DNA of 64,000 nucleotides from Octadecabacter sp. B2R22 (GCF_018861045.1 NZ_JAHKQJ010000007.1:1305408-1369407), one strand, 5' to 3'; positions 43,410 to 53,902 are shown, numbered from the stretch's first letter. Notes: generated by a model not told the origin, from the letters alone. Made by a program: numbers and translations.

Positions 43410-43997
43410 ATGAAGTATTCTCTGATCGTCACCCTTCTGGCTGCCGGCCCCGCACTCGCAGACTGCCCCGTTGCAGCAGACCTTGAAACGGGCATTCGCG
43501 TCACTGAATCTGACGGCACGACCAACACCTTCAGGCTGATAGAGGAAGGGATCGTGCAAAATGACGGCATCGCGACCGACGGATACACCTATCGCAACCT
43601 TCTGGCTCAAGGCACCCATTTGATCGGCCTGAGCGACACGACAAACGGCAACGACATTCCTGATACTGTGCGCACCATGACCTATGCCTTTGCGCCCGCT
43701 GGAATGCCGGTCCCTGAAGCCTCGAGTTCTCGGTCGTATCAGACGACGGTTACCAGCCCAACCAGCGAATACCCCGAGACGCAAACACAGGCTTGGGGGG
43801 CCATGACCACGCTTACCATCGGGGACTGCACCTACGATATGATCCCCGGAAAACTGACCTACACCAACACCGATTATGTTGTTCACGAAGGGCTTTATTA
43901 CCTGCCTGACGTCGGGCTTGGTTTGCTGCACAGTTATCAAATTCAGGGCGATCCCGTTGACCGTTATGAAGCGGTTAGAATTGAAGCGGTGCAATGA
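43410..43997 (+). CDS. Secreted protein of unknown function
   Basis: 195 aa from ATG 43410 (AAAGG 8 bases upstream; ATG 43404 is possible). Signal peptide MKYSLIVTLLAAGPALA with cleavage before DCPV. Mature domain beta-rich with two Cys; no family recognised. Its stop overlaps the next ATG, so it is co-translated with the DUF3995 gene. Confidence 0.7.
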   Translation: MKYSLIVTLLAAGPALADCPVAADLETGIRVTESDGTTNTFRLIEEGIVQNDGIATDGYTYRNLLAQGTHLIGLSDTTNGNDIPDTVRTMTYAFAPAGMPVPEASSSRSYQTTVTSPTSEYPETQTQAWGAMTTLTIGDCTYDMIPGKLTYTNTDYVVHEGLYYLPDVGLGLLHSYQIQGDPVDRYEAVRIEAVQ

Positions 43998-44407
43998 CCG
44001 CACTGGCATTGCTTGCCTCGGCAGGGCTGATTGTCATTGCGGCAGTGCATCTGCTTTGGGCGCTCGGGTATTGGTGGCCAATCAAAGACGAGGCCGAATT
44101 GGCCCGCACAGTCGTTGGCACCGAAGGCATTGATAAAATGCCAAATGCTGCCGCCTGTTCACTGGTTGTTGTCGCCTTGATGTTTGCCGCCGCGTGGCCG
44201 TGGTTTGCGGATGGCACTCTGAAATCACTGGGGCTTCTGGGCATCGCGTTCGTGTTCCAAGTCCGCGCCGCTGTTGCTTATGCCCCGTTTTGGAAACGCA
44301 ATTCGCCAGAACAACCCTTTCGCCGTTTGGATGAAACATACTACGCGCCTCTATGCATCGCTTTTGGCGTGGCGTTCATGATCTTGGCCGCACGGTCATT
44401 TTCTTAA
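43994..44407 (+). CDS. DUF3995 membrane protein
   Basis: 137 aa with four predicted helices and the DUF3995 pattern AAVHLLWALGYWWP near the start. Function unknown. ATGA overlap with the secreted protein gene. Confidence 0.8.
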   Translation: MTALALLASAGLIVIAAVHLLWALGYWWPIKDEAELARTVVGTEGIDKMPNAAACSLVVVALMFAAAWPWFADGTLKSLGLLGIAFVFQVRAAVAYAPFWKRNSPEQPFRRLDETYYAPLCIAFGVAFMILAARSFS

Positions 44408-44461
44408 ACGCAAAAGGGCGACGCAACCGCGCCGCCCGTTTATGAATGTTATCGCTCAGCC

Positions 44462-45016
44462 TTAGCTAGCAACCGCTTTCATAAAGCGATCACGGATGAC
44501 CACTGGGTCCATCGTGATAACAGGCATCTTGGCGTTGCCGCTGTCACATTTGACGACCATCACGGTGCCCTTACCGCTGTCGATGACCTCTTGCAGCTTG
44601 GCGCCTGTGTCCACGTCCTGCACTTCGATCACGTTTTCACAGCCCGCAGCTTTTGCCATGGCAGCCAGATCGGTGCGCATGCCTGCATAAGTCGGTTGAT
44701 CACCTGTTGAGCCATAAGACCCGTTGTCGATGATCATCAGGATGTAGTTGGACGGCATGTTGTTCCCGATCGTCGGCAAGGTGCCTAGGTTGGTCAAAAC
44801 AGAACCGTCCCCGTCAATCGAGATCACGAGTTTATCCTGCGCCAGCGCCAGACCAAAACCGATGCTGGATGCCAAACCCATCGTGCCCAGCATGTAGAAA
44901 TTCGTCGGCTGATCGTCGATGGCGTGCAGCTCTTGGCTCGGGATTCCGATGTTACAGACGACAAGTTCGTCACGCAGGATCGGGGCGATTTCTTTTAGGA
45001 TTTCGGATCTAATCAT
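44462..45016 (-). CDS. comE: Sulfopyruvate decarboxylase beta subunit
   Basis: 184 aa from ATG 45016, overlapping comD by ATGA. TPP-binding motif SIDGDGSVLTNLGTLPTIGN (GDG...N) identifies the cofactor-binding chain. With ComD it decarboxylates 3-sulfopyruvate to sulfoacetaldehyde in sulfolactate/DHPS degradation. Next in operon after comD and hpsN. Confidence 0.88.
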   Translation of the reverse strand: MIRSEILKEIAPILRDELVVCNIGIPSQELHAIDDQPTNFYMLGTMGLASSIGFGLALAQDKLVISIDGDGSVLTNLGTLPTIGNNMPSNYILMIIDNGSYGSTGDQPTYAGMRTDLAAMAKAAGCENVIEVQDVDTGAKLQEVIDSGKGTVMVVKCDSGNAKMPVITMDPVVIRDRFMKAVAS

Positions 45017-45519
45017 TGGTCGCCATAGCCTCCCCAGAAAGACGCATCCGTCAGGATCGCCACAGGTTTGTTGCACATGAATGTGTATTTCAGGATCGCG
45101 TCGAGCTCATCCGCATCGCTTTCCTTGTGGAAATGATAGGTCGGGATGTGCATCTGGTTCAGCAATGCTTTGGTGTGCACAGCCATTTCAACCTGACAGG
45201 CCACAGGTTCGCGCAGCTCACCACGGTAAGAAATGATCATCGGCAATGGCATCCGGTAATACTGGGTCAAAGTCGCCAAGGTGTTGATCGTCACACCAAT
45301 CGCGGTGTTCTGCATGATGATCGCAGGGCGTTTACCGCCCATCCAAGCACCCGCACAAAGGCCCATGCCTTCGTCTTCTTTGTTGGACGGGATGTGGAAA
45401 ATCTCGTCGCGGGCTTCGACTTCTTCGATGACGCCCGCAAGTTGTTTACAGGGAACGGTCGTCACGAACGAAACATCGTTCGCCACCAGATCGTCCACAA
45501 TCTTTGTATCTATACTCAA
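45013..45519 (-). CDS. comD: Sulfopyruvate decarboxylase alpha subunit
   Basis: 168 aa from TTG 45519 (GGAGG 8 bases upstream). TPP-enzyme pyrimidine domain with HIPSNKEDEGMGLCAGAWMGG containing the catalytic Glu. Two-subunit arrangement as in sulfonate-degrading roseobacters. Lies 40 bases after hpsN. Confidence 0.88.
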   Translation of the reverse strand: MSIDTKIVDDLVANDVSFVTTVPCKQLAGVIEEVEARDEIFHIPSNKEDEGMGLCAGAWMGGKRPAIIMQNTAIGVTINTLATLTQYYRMPLPMIISYRGELREPVACQVEMAVHTKALLNQMHIPTYHFHKESDADELDAILKYTFMCNKPVAILTDASFWGGYGDQ

Positions 45520-45559
45520 GGTTCGCTCCTCCGCGAGATTTCGTTAATGTCGTTTGGCA

Positions 45560-46867
45560 TCAAACGTCTGACGCCAAATCAAAGGTTTCATTCGGGAAAT
45601 ATTTGGCCAGCCGGACATCAGCGGAACGGGCATGTCCCTCCATGCCTTCAAGCCGTGAAATACGGGCCGTGGCTTGTGCGACTCGCTTGGACCCGTCGCG
45701 GGTCGAGCGCTGCCAGGTGACCATCTTCATGTATTTATGAACGGACAGGCCACCCGTGTAACCCGCAGCACCTGACGTCGGCAGTACGTGGTTGGTCCCC
45801 GATGCCTTGTCGCCGTAGGCAACGGTGGTTTCTTCGCCCAAGAATAGCGAGCCGTAAGCCGACAAACGATCAAGCCACCATTCCAGATCATCCGCCTGAA
45901 CCGTCAGGTGTTCTGGCGCATAGTCATCCGAACAGGCCGCCATTTCTTCGCGGTCCGAACACAAGATCACTTCGGCATAGTCGCGCCACGCCGCAAACGC
46001 GTTGTCGCGATTCATTTCTGGCAGGGCCTCGATCAATGCTGGCACGCGGGCCATCACATCTTCGGCAAGGGCGCGATCATCCGTGACCAGCCACACCGGT
46101 GAATTATACCCGTGTTCTGCCTGCCCGACCAAGTCTGTCGCCACGATATGCGCATCAGCTGTCTTGTCCGCCAAGATAAGGCTATCAGTAGGCCCTGCGA
46201 CCATGTCGATCCCCACTCCGCCAAACAAGATGCGTTTCGCTTCGGCGACGTACTGATTGCCCGGCCCCACAAGGATATTCGCCTTGGGTAACCCAAAAAG
46301 TCCGTAGTTCATTGCTGCAATCGCCTGCACACCGCCCATGGCCATGATGGTATCTGCTCCGCAAATATGCGCCGCATAGACGATCGCTGACGGCAGGCCG
46401 ATCTCTGGTCGGGGTGGCGAAGCCGCTGTGATGTGGTTGCAACCGGCAACTTTGGCCGTCGTCACTGTCATAATAGCGCTGGCTACATGGCTGAACCGTC
46501 CACCGGGCACGTAACACCCTGCCGCGGCGACTGGGATCGCCTTTTGACCGGCAATCAACCCCGGCTGAACTTCGAATTCGATGTCCTGAATACTGGCCTT
46601 TTGCGCCTCGGCAAAGCGGCGCACGTTGTCATGGGCGAATAGGATATCGTCCTTCAACTTTTGCGGCACCTGATCGCAGGCCGCCGCGATCTCTTCTTTG
46701 GTCAGGACGACATTACCCTCATATTTATCAAGCGTGCGGGCGTATTCGCGGGCTGTGTCATCGCCGCCCGTTTCAATGTCACTCAAAATACCTTGCACAA
46801 TATCGGACACATCAGATGCACCGGATTGCGCCGTCAGTGTCGCCTTCTTGAGGTAGTCACGCGCCAT
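45560..46867 (-). CDS. hpsN: Sulfopropanediol 3-dehydrogenase
   Basis: 435 aa from ATG 46867 (AAGGA 8 bases upstream; TTG 46870 in front is unlikely). A histidinol-dehydrogenase paralogue: PVAAAGCYVPGGRFSHVASAI, GPGNQYVAEAKR, GPTDSLI, HVLPTSGAAGYTGGLSVHKY. Adjacency to comDE identifies it as HpsN, which oxidises DHPS to sulfolactate with NAD. The true HisD at 51651 is distinct. Sulfolactate dehydrogenase and Xsc are not in the window. Confidence 0.9.
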   Translation of the reverse strand: MARDYLKKATLTAQSGASDVSDIVQGILSDIETGGDDTAREYARTLDKYEGNVVLTKEEIAAACDQVPQKLKDDILFAHDNVRRFAEAQKASIQDIEFEVQPGLIAGQKAIPVAAAGCYVPGGRFSHVASAIMTVTTAKVAGCNHITAASPPRPEIGLPSAIVYAAHICGADTIMAMGGVQAIAAMNYGLFGLPKANILVGPGNQYVAEAKRILFGGVGIDMVAGPTDSLILADKTADAHIVATDLVGQAEHGYNSPVWLVTDDRALAEDVMARVPALIEALPEMNRDNAFAAWRDYAEVILCSDREEMAACSDDYAPEHLTVQADDLEWWLDRLSAYGSLFLGEETTVAYGDKASGTNHVLPTSGAAGYTGGLSVHKYMKMVTWQRSTRDGSKRVAQATARISRLEGMEGHARSADVRLAKYFPNETFDLASDV

Positions 46868-46990
46868 CAAATAATTCCTTCACGGGTTCAGAATGTTCAA
46901 AAGGGTATCGTCACTGGCTCGGCGGTTCCGTTGGGACCGTGGCATGAAACACTCCAACGTTGTCCTTCGGAACCCCCGAATCTACCCTGA

Positions 46991-47027
46991 TGTAAGCCTT
47001 TACTTTCGATTCATGCAAGCCTTTACA
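46991..47027. promoter_or_regulatory. Paired LacI-family operators
   Basis: Two near-palindromes TGTAAGCCTTTACT (46991-47004) and TGCAAGCCTTTACA (47014-47027), start-to-start 23 bases, in the hpsN/lacI divergent interval. The central GCC/CTT with flanking TGTAA...TTACA is a typical LacI-family site. Probably bound by the adjacent regulator. Confidence 0.6.
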
Positions 47028-47100
47028 TTGAACGCGACCAAAACGGCTCTATAACGGGTACAACCCTGCACGTCGTCGTGATCAATATCTTGAGTGTCCC

Positions 47101-48132
47101 ATGTCAAACAATCCGACCCCAACCCTTTATGATGTGTCTGAAAAGGCTGGCGTTTCGACGGCAACTGTATCGCGCGCGCTGAACTTTCCGGATCGGGTTG
47201 CTGAAAAAACGCGCAAACGTGTGATGGATGCCGTAACGGCGCTGGGATATTCGCCCAACTTTGGCGCCCGCGCGATGGCATCCCGCCGGACCAACACGAT
47301 TGGCGCCGTGATCCCTACGATGGCAAACGCGATGTTTGCCCGTGGCCTGCAAGCCTTTGAAGAAGAATTGCGTCGCCACGGGTTCACGATCCTTGTGGCA
47401 AGTACGTCGTACCAACCGAACATCGAGATCGATCAGATCCGGTCCCTCGTTGCGCGTGGGGCTGACGGGCTTTTGTTAATTGGCCACCACCGCGACCCAG
47501 AAATTTATGATTTCCTAAAGGCACAAGACGTGCCGACGCTGGTGACTTGGGCCTATGATCCAAGTGAACCGCGCCCGTCCGTTGGGTTTGACAACCGTGT
47601 CGCCATGAAAGCGATGGCAAACGAAGTGATCAAGATGGGGCACACAAAAATCGCGCTCATTTCGGGTGAATCCTCGCTGAACGACCGTGCAGATGCACGT
47701 ATTCACGGGGTCGAGGATGCGATGGCTGATGCAGGTCTGGACCCGTCAGACCTCAACATCCATGAAACCACCTTTGGGATCGAAGAAGGCGCGCGCGGGT
47801 TTGATGCGGTGATGATGAGCATGCCGCGCCCGACTGCGATCATGTGCTCGGCGGACGTATTGGCCGTTGGGGCGATGCGCCGCGCACGCGAACTTGGTAT
47901 TTCTGTTCCCGAGGATGTTTCGATTACGGGCTTTGATGACCTCGAGCTCGCTCAGGTGGTCCACCCACCGCTGACGACTGTCTTTGTGCCGCACGCCGAA
48001 ATGGGGCGGCGCGCGGGTCTTGCTTTGGCGCGACAATTGACGGACGGTACGCCAATGGGCACCACCGAACTGGCAACCCAGCCAATCCTGCGCGGGACGC
48101 TCGCGCCACCGAAAGACGGGACATCGGACTAA
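47101..48132 (+). CDS. LacI-family transcriptional regulator
   Basis: 343 aa. N-terminal HTH (TLYDVSEKAGVSTATVSRAL), hinge region, then a periplasmic-binding-protein-like ligand domain (GFDNRVAMKAM, SITGFDDLELA). Divergent from hpsN and followed 2 bases later by an FAD oxidase on the same strand. Its ligand is unknown; DHPS-pathway or the oxidase substrate are candidates. Confidence 0.88.
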   Translation: MSNNPTPTLYDVSEKAGVSTATVSRALNFPDRVAEKTRKRVMDAVTALGYSPNFGARAMASRRTNTIGAVIPTMANAMFARGLQAFEEELRRHGFTILVASTSYQPNIEIDQIRSLVARGADGLLLIGHHRDPEIYDFLKAQDVPTLVTWAYDPSEPRPSVGFDNRVAMKAMANEVIKMGHTKIALISGESSLNDRADARIHGVEDAMADAGLDPSDLNIHETTFGIEEGARGFDAVMMSMPRPTAIMCSADVLAVGAMRRARELGISVPEDVSITGFDDLELAQVVHPPLTTVFVPHAEMGRRAGLALARQLTDGTPMGTTELATQPILRGTLAPPKDGTSD

Positions 48133-48133
48133 C

Positions 48134-49381
48134 ATGCAGCCCCATCACGACTATGATTTGATCGTCGCAGGCGCAGGTATGGTTGGGATGTCCACCGCAC
48201 TTTGGGCCCAAAGCGAAGGTTTGCGAGTGGCGATATGTGACCCAAACCCAGCTGGATCCGGCACCACGTCAGGATCAGCTTGTGTGATCGCTACTTACGC
48301 CTGCAATCCTGTGAACAGCCCATCCATTTTTAAGTCCCTACCCTCGCTACTGGCCAGCCCAGACAGCCCCCTTAACTTTAATTTGTTGCACGGGCTGAAA
48401 AATCCGGCGTGGATGCTGTCCTTCCTTAACAACTGCCGCCCCGCGCGGGTGGATCATATCGCAAACGCCCTTGCGGGATTGCTTGCCCATACAGACGACG
48501 GGCTGAACCCGTTGATTGCACTTGCGGACGCTCAAGACCTCATCATCGAGAACGACTGCCTTTACGTTTGGTCCAGCGCATCGGGCCATACCGCATCCCT
48601 CCCGAGTGAGGCCCGTCGCGCTCGCCTTGGCGTGCAGTCCGACGACCTGTCCCCAAGCGACATCCTGACCTTGGAACCCAACATTCGCCTCCCCCTGCAT
48701 CGCGGCCGGCGGTTCAAGGGCGTGCGCCATATCACATCCCCGCAAGAGCTTGTGTTGCGCATGCATCGCAAGTTCACATCCCTTGGCGGGACGACCCTGC
48801 CCCACAAAGTTGTCAGTTCTAACGCCGACGTGGATGGCGTCACCGCGCAGTTGAACGACGATACGCAAATCCGCGCGCCACGGCTTGTGATCGCAGCTGG
48901 AGCCCGATCCCGCGACGTTAAGGGCAGCGGCGCTGACAAACTGCCGCTCGGGACCGAACGCGGCTACCACATTCTTTACGAGAACCATCGCGATCTTCTG
49001 TCACGCCCTGTCGGTTGGGCCGAAGCCGGGTTTTACGCGACGCCTATGGCAGACGGCCTGCGTGTCGCTGGCACCGTTGAAATCAACGCAATAGATGCAC
49101 CGTTCAACACCAAAAGCACCGCCTACCTGAAACGCAAATCCCACAACATGTTCGGCAACCTTGGGCCACCTGATAGTGAATGGCTTGGTCACCGCCCAAC
49201 GATGCCAGACTCTCTTCCGGTGATCGGGCCATCCAACACGTCTGATCGCATCATTATGGCGTTCGGGCATCAACACATCGGCCTGACACTCGGCGGCATC
49301 ACAGGCAAGATCGCAACAGATCTTGCACAAGGGCGCAAGCCATCCTGCGACATCACAGCTTTTTCGGCGGGTCGTTTCTAA
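48134..49381 (+). CDS. DadA-like FAD-dependent oxidoreductase
   Basis: 415 aa. FAD motif VAGAGMVGMSTAL near the N-terminus, catalytic-domain end motif GHQHIGLTLGGITGK. Family of D-amino-acid dehydrogenases and related amine oxidases. Starts 2 bases after the LacI stop, so co-transcribed with the regulator. Substrate unknown. Confidence 0.82.
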   Translation: MQPHHDYDLIVAGAGMVGMSTALWAQSEGLRVAICDPNPAGSGTTSGSACVIATYACNPVNSPSIFKSLPSLLASPDSPLNFNLLHGLKNPAWMLSFLNNCRPARVDHIANALAGLLAHTDDGLNPLIALADAQDLIIENDCLYVWSSASGHTASLPSEARRARLGVQSDDLSPSDILTLEPNIRLPLHRGRRFKGVRHITSPQELVLRMHRKFTSLGGTTLPHKVVSSNADVDGVTAQLNDDTQIRAPRLVIAAGARSRDVKGSGADKLPLGTERGYHILYENHRDLLSRPVGWAEAGFYATPMADGLRVAGTVEINAIDAPFNTKSTAYLKRKSHNMFGNLGPPDSEWLGHRPTMPDSLPVIGPSNTSDRIIMAFGHQHIGLTLGGITGKIATDLAQGRKPSCDITAFSAGRF

Positions 49382-49394
49382 TTGTGAGTGAAAC

Positions 49395-49470
49395 TGGTGC
49401 CGGGAGGGAGAATTGAACTCCCGACCTCGTCATTACCAATGACGCGCTGCTACCACTGAGCTACCCCGGC
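49395..49470 (-). tRNA. tRNA-Thr (GGU)
   Basis: 76-nt cloverleaf with encoded CCA: acceptor GCCGGGG/TCCCGGC, anticodon stem-loop CGTCA-TTGGTAA-TGACG with anticodon GGT, T-arm GGGAGTTCAATTCTCCC. Confidence 0.93.
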
Positions 49471-49741
49471 ATACCAACGGCGTGTTACACCGCTATTGTT
49501 AGTCCTGCAAGACCGGAAAGTGCTGCCGGATTAACGCAGCATTCTCGTTCCCCAGCTTTCTCCCCCATGTCGGGTTTAACAGTCGGGAAACTGCATATTT
49601 ACAAACACTTAAAACGCTACTGCATTCCCCATACGCAATCCATGAGCCACAGCAGTGATTAATGAGCGCGGAAGTAGACGCAAATATCTGTTCTTGCAAG
49701 CCCTCTCTGGACGGTTTTTACGCACTCAGGTAACAAGCATT

Positions 49742-49891
49742 ATGAACAACAAATCGCAACCGACACAGGCTCAAATTCGGGAAGACCGTTTAAAGGCCGC
49801 ATTGAAGGCCAACTTGGGTCGGCGTAAGGCGCAAGCGCGCGCCAAAGCAGAAAAACAAGCGGATGAAAAACCCGCGCAAGGGAAAGAGTAA
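49742..49891 (+). CDS. Small basic protein upstream of murA
   Basis: 49 aa from ATG 49742; the longer frame upstream has no start context. Very Lys/Arg/Ala/Gln-rich ([16 protein letters not shown]). Conserved small ORFs occur before murA in this group; function unknown. Ends 5 bases before murA. Confidence 0.6.
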   Translation: MNNKSQPTQAQIREDRLKAALKANLGRRKAQARAKAEKQADEKPAQGKE

Positions 49892-49896
49892 CAGGC

Positions 49897-51168
49897 ATGG
49901 ATTCCATCGTAGTTAAAGGCGGCAAGTCGCTGTCAGGAAAAATCGAAATTGCAGGTGCGAAGAACGCCGCACTTACCTTGATGCCCGCGACATTGCTCAG
50001 TGATGAACCACTGACGCTGACCAACACGCCGCGTCTGTCTGACATTAAGACCATGACGTTGCTGTTGGAATCTTTGGGTGCGGAAATTTCATCCCTGCAG
50101 GACGGCAAAGTCCAGACCATGTCGTGTCACGGTGCTGTCAACACCACAGCCGACTACGAAATCGTGCGCAAGATGCGCGCATCCAACCTAGTGCTTGGCC
50201 CGCTTCTGGCCCGCGAAGGCCATGCGATCGTGTCCCTTCCAGGCGGCTGTGCAATCGGGGCACGCCCGATGGACATCCACACAGATGGCCTTGCCAAAAT
50301 GGGCGCTGAGATTGACCTGAAAGACGGCTACCTGCACGCCAAGGCCGATGGCGGCAAACTTAAGGGTGCTGTCATTGATTTTCCGTTTGCGTCCGTTGGG
50401 GCGACCGAAAACATTATGATGGCGGCAACATTGGCCAAAGGTACAACCGTTATCAACAACGCGGCGCGTGAACCTGAAATCGTCGATCTGGCGGACTGCC
50501 TGCGTAAAATGGGCGCCCAGATCGAAGGCGACGGCACATCCAGCATCACCATCCAAGGCGTTGACCGTTTGCACGGCGCGACCCACCCTGTTGTGACCGA
50601 CCGCATCGAACTTGGCACGTATATGCTTGCCCCTGTTATCGCTGGCGGTGAAGTCGAATGCCTTGGTGGCAAATTGTCCTTGGTCGGCGCGTTCTGTGAA
50701 AAACTTGATGCCGCTGGCGTGTCCGTGGAAGAAACCAAAACAGGCCTAAAGGTTAAGCTGAAGGGTGACCGCCCTAAGGCCGTCGACGTCACAACAGAAC
50801 CTTTCCCCGGTTTCCCTACAGATTTGCAGGCGCAAATGATGGCGATGCTGTGCTTTGCCGACGGCACATCAGTTCTTGAAGAAAAGATCTTTGAAAACCG
50901 CTTTATGCATGCACCAGAACTGGAACGCATGGGCGCCCATATCGAAGTCCACGGCGGCACGGCCACTGTAACGGGCGTCGATAAAATGAAAGGTGCACCT
51001 GTGATGGCGACCGATCTTCGCGCGTCTGTGTCTTTGATCCTTGCGGGTCTAAAGGCCGAAGGCGAAACCCAAGTGAACCGCGTCTACCACCTTGATCGCG
51101 GCTACGAAGACGTGGCCGGCAAGCTTGGTGGTGTTGGCGCAGATATTGAACGGGTCCCTGGATCGTGA
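49897..51168 (+). CDS. murA: UDP-N-acetylglucosamine 1-carboxyvinyltransferase
   Basis: 423 aa. EPT-synthase inside-out barrel with [30 protein letters not shown] (Cys active-site loop at GGC) and the C-terminal [19 protein letters not shown]. Adds enolpyruvate to UDP-GlcNAc, first committed step of peptidoglycan. Overlaps the DUF2948 start by GTGA. Confidence 0.96.
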   Translation: MDSIVVKGGKSLSGKIEIAGAKNAALTLMPATLLSDEPLTLTNTPRLSDIKTMTLLLESLGAEISSLQDGKVQTMSCHGAVNTTADYEIVRKMRASNLVLGPLLAREGHAIVSLPGGCAIGARPMDIHTDGLAKMGAEIDLKDGYLHAKADGGKLKGAVIDFPFASVGATENIMMAATLAKGTTVINNAAREPEIVDLADCLRKMGAQIEGDGTSSITIQGVDRLHGATHPVVTDRIELGTYMLAPVIAGGEVECLGGKLSLVGAFCEKLDAAGVSVEETKTGLKVKLKGDRPKAVDVTTEPFPGFPTDLQAQMMAMLCFADGTSVLEEKIFENRFMHAPELERMGAHIEVHGGTATVTGVDKMKGAPVMATDLRASVSLILAGLKAEGETQVNRVYHLDRGYEDVAGKLGGVGADIERVPGS

Positions 51169-51641
51169 GCGACGCAACCTTTGAAGACGGCGCAGAAAAG
51201 CCGCTGCGCCTTAAGGCATTAGACGGAGAGGACCTCGGCGTTCTTTCCGGCCTGATCCAAGACGCCATTTTCCCAGCAACTGAAATCAAATGGGACCGCT
51301 CGGCACGCCGTTTTGCGATCCTTTTGAACCGGTTCCGCTGGGAAGACGCCCCCAAAGCAGAGGCCCGCAATCGCACCTACGAACGGGTGCAATCGGTCAT
51401 CGTCATCGAAGATGCCATGGCCGTTCAAAGCCAAGGCGTAGATCCGCGCGACAAAGACATGGTTTTGTCCATCTTGTCCGTGTCCTTTGATGAGGGCACC
51501 GATGGCGGCGGCTATGTGGAACTTACTCTGGCAGGCGACGGTGCAATCCGTGTGCAGGTCGAGGCATTGGAGGTCGTTCTAAAAGACGTCACGCGCCCCT
51601 ATGGTGCCCCGTCTAAATCCAAACCAGAACACGACGCTTAA
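51165..51641 (+). CDS. DUF2948 protein
   Basis: 158 aa, GTG start overlapping the murA stop. Matches the DUF2948 family, always between murA and hisD in Rhodobacteraceae ([19 protein letters not shown]). Function unknown; soluble. Confidence 0.85.
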   Translation: MSDATFEDGAEKPLRLKALDGEDLGVLSGLIQDAIFPATEIKWDRSARRFAILLNRFRWEDAPKAEARNRTYERVQSVIVIEDAMAVQSQGVDPRDKDMVLSILSVSFDEGTDGGGYVELTLAGDGAIRVQVEALEVVLKDVTRPYGAPSKSKPEHDA

Positions 51642-51650
51642 GGTATTAAT

Positions 51651-52955
51651 ATGCCACAATTTCTAGACACATCGAGCCCGACGTTCGAACAAGCATTCCA
51701 CGACCTTTTGGGCGCCAAACGCGAAGACAGCCCAGATGTAGATGCCGTCGTCGCGGACATTATCGCTGACGTTCGTACGCGTGGTGATGCGGCCGTTCTT
51801 GATTTGACAGCAAAGTTCGACCGCCTCGAACTCGACGCGGCCGGCCTGCGGTTCTCTGAGGCCGAGATTGAGGATTATTGCGCGCAAGTCAGCGCCGAAG
51901 ACCGCGCCGCACTCGAACTCGCCGCTGATCGCATTCGCGCCTATCACAGCCGCCAAATGCCCAAAGACGAAAGCTGGACCGACGACGCTGGGGCAATGCT
52001 CGGCTGGCGTTGGACAGCCGTGTCTGCTGCGGGTCTTTATGTTCCGGGCGGCATTGCCACCTACCCCAGCAGCGTTCTGATGAATGCGATCCCTGCCAAA
52101 GTGGCAGGTGTGGGGCGCCTCGCAATGGTCGTGCCAACGCCGGATGGCGCGGTGAACCCTCTGGTGTTGCTGGCCGCACGTATTGCCGGCGTTGATGAAA
52201 TATACCGCATTGGCGGTGCACAAGCCGTTGCTGCATTGGCCTATGGCACCGACACAATCGCGCCTGTCGACAAAATCACCGGACCGGGAAATGCCTTTGT
52301 TGCCGCCGCCAAAAGACGCGTCTTTGGTAAGGTTGGGATCGACATGATCGCTGGGCCTTCCGAAATCCTTGTAATTGCAGACAAAGACAACAACCCAGAT
52401 TGGATCGCGCTTGATCTGTTGAGCCAAGCTGAACACGACGAAAGCGCCCAAAGCATCCTGATCACAGATGATGCCGCATTCGGTCAGGCTGTTGCAGATG
52501 CGGTTGAAACCCGCCTGCTGACGCTGGAACGCCGTGCAGTCGCGGGGCCAAGCTGGCGCGATTACGGGGCTATCATTACCGTCAAAGACCTCGGTGAAGC
52601 CGTTGTTCTATCAGACAGAATCGCACCGGAGCACCTAGAGCTTTGTGTAGCAGATGCCGATGGGCTGGCCACCAAAGTCACCCACGCGGGCGCAATCTTT
52701 ATCGGCGCCTGGACCCCAGAAGCCATTGGCGACTACGTTGGCGGGCCGAACCACGTTCTACCAACCGCGCGTTCCGCACGCTTTTCTAGCGGGTTGTCTG
52801 TTATGGATTTCCTGAAACGCACAACACTATCCCGCATGACACCTGATGCCCTTGCGGCGATTGGTCCCGCAGCGGAACGACTTGCCATTTCGGAAAGTTT
52901 AGAGGCACATGGTCTCAGTGTTCGAGCGCGACTCGACCAAGTTAATAAGGACTAA
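51651..52955 (+). CDS. hisD: Histidinol dehydrogenase
   Basis: 434 aa. Motifs [53 protein letters not shown] provide the Zn and NAD site. Last two steps of histidine synthesis. Real HisD, in contrast with the HpsN paralogue at 45560. Confidence 0.95.
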   Translation: MPQFLDTSSPTFEQAFHDLLGAKREDSPDVDAVVADIIADVRTRGDAAVLDLTAKFDRLELDAAGLRFSEAEIEDYCAQVSAEDRAALELAADRIRAYHSRQMPKDESWTDDAGAMLGWRWTAVSAAGLYVPGGIATYPSSVLMNAIPAKVAGVGRLAMVVPTPDGAVNPLVLLAARIAGVDEIYRIGGAQAVAALAYGTDTIAPVDKITGPGNAFVAAAKRRVFGKVGIDMIAGPSEILVIADKDNNPDWIALDLLSQAEHDESAQSILITDDAAFGQAVADAVETRLLTLERRAVAGPSWRDYGAIITVKDLGEAVVLSDRIAPEHLELCVADADGLATKVTHAGAIFIGAWTPEAIGDYVGGPNHVLPTARSARFSSGLSVMDFLKRTTLSRMTPDALAAIGPAAERLAISESLEAHGLSVRARLDQVNKD

Positions 52956-52959
52956 ACCC

Positions 52960-53439
52960 GTGGCAAAGATTGTTCATATTGATCTCGACGACAGTGCCTT
53001 GGCTGCACCGACTGCCGAAATCGAACAAGAACGCAAAGTTGCGATGTTCGACCTGCTGGAAGAAAACTCATTCACTTTGCCCGAACGAGATGGCAAAATC
53101 CCGCCCACCGGCCCCTATCGGCTTGGCCTTTCGATCCGCCAAAAACGTCTGGTCTTCGAAATCGCCACCGAAAAAGGCCAACCCGCTGGAGAATTCCACC
53201 TCTCTCTCGGGCCATTTCGGCAAGTCGTCAAAGACTACTTTCAAATCTGCGAAAGCTATTTTGACGCCGTGAAAACCGCCGCTCCAAGCCAGATCGAAAC
53301 CATCGACATGGCGCGTCGCGGCATCCACAATGAAGGCGCCCGCGTCCTCGAAGAACGGCTCGAAGGGAAAGCCGAAGTCGACAATGACACGGCCCGCCGC
53401 CTCTTCACTTTGATCTGCGTTTTGCACTTCGGAGCCTGA
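52960..53439 (+). CDS. UPF0262 family protein
   Basis: 159 aa from GTG 52960 (AAGG about 9 bases upstream). Recognised as UPF0262, which sits between hisD and the phosphatase gene in this group (KIVHIDLDD; GAGGPYRLGLSIR-type GPYRLGLSIRQKRLVFEI). Function unknown. Confidence 0.85.
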   Translation: MAKIVHIDLDDSALAAPTAEIEQERKVAMFDLLEENSFTLPERDGKIPPTGPYRLGLSIRQKRLVFEIATEKGQPAGEFHLSLGPFRQVVKDYFQICESYFDAVKTAAPSQIETIDMARRGIHNEGARVLEERLEGKAEVDNDTARRLFTLICVLHFGA

Positions 53440-53440
53440 G

Positions 53441-53902
53441 GTGAGCACGCTTCCCCAATCCATCCTTTTTTGCTGCGACCATAATTCCGTGCGATCACCA
53501 ATGGCCGAAGGGATTGCAAAAAAGATATTTGGAACTGATACTTACCTCCAATCGGCTGGCGTCAAGAACGACCTTGAAATCGACGGCTTCGCGGTAAATG
53601 TTTGTATGGAATGGGACATTGAGCTGTCCCGCCACCGCAGCCGGTCCTTTGAAGAAATGATGCAATGGGGCGATGATCTTTCGTCCTTTGAATTGATCAT
53701 TGCACTCTCCCCCGCAAGCCAACGCCTCGCGCAGGAACTGACGCGAATGTCTCATACGGACGTGGAATACTGGCCGATCATGGACCCCACGGGCCTTGGT
53801 GAAGGCCGCGAAGACCGTTTGGTCTATTACAGACAAGCCCGTGATCAGATCAAAACCCGCCTGATTGAACGTTGGGGCGAAGGCGTAAACACAGGCCAAT
53901 AA
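53441..53902 (+). CDS. Low-molecular-weight protein-tyrosine-phosphatase-like protein
   Basis: 153 aa, GTG start one base after the previous stop. Signature C12-DHNSV-R18-S is the CX5RS loop of LMW-PTP/arsenate reductase, and a later MDPTG replaces the usual DPxx acid loop. Likely dephosphorylates small phospho-Tyr substrates, or acts on arsenate. Conserved in the hisD-infA block. Confidence 0.82.
   Translation: MSTLPQSILFCCDHNSVRSPMAEGIAKKIFGTDTYLQSAGVKNDLEIDGFAVNVCMEWDIELSRHRSRSFEEMMQWGDDLSSFELIIALSPASQRLAQELTRMSHTDVEYWPIMDPTGLGEGREDRLVYYRQARDQIKTRLIERWGEGVNTGQ

Noticed and set aside
45560..46867. Second histidinol dehydrogenase for histidine synthesis
   Set aside because: It is a HisD paralogue by fold, but adjacency to comDE and divergence from the true hisD at 51651 point to HpsN.
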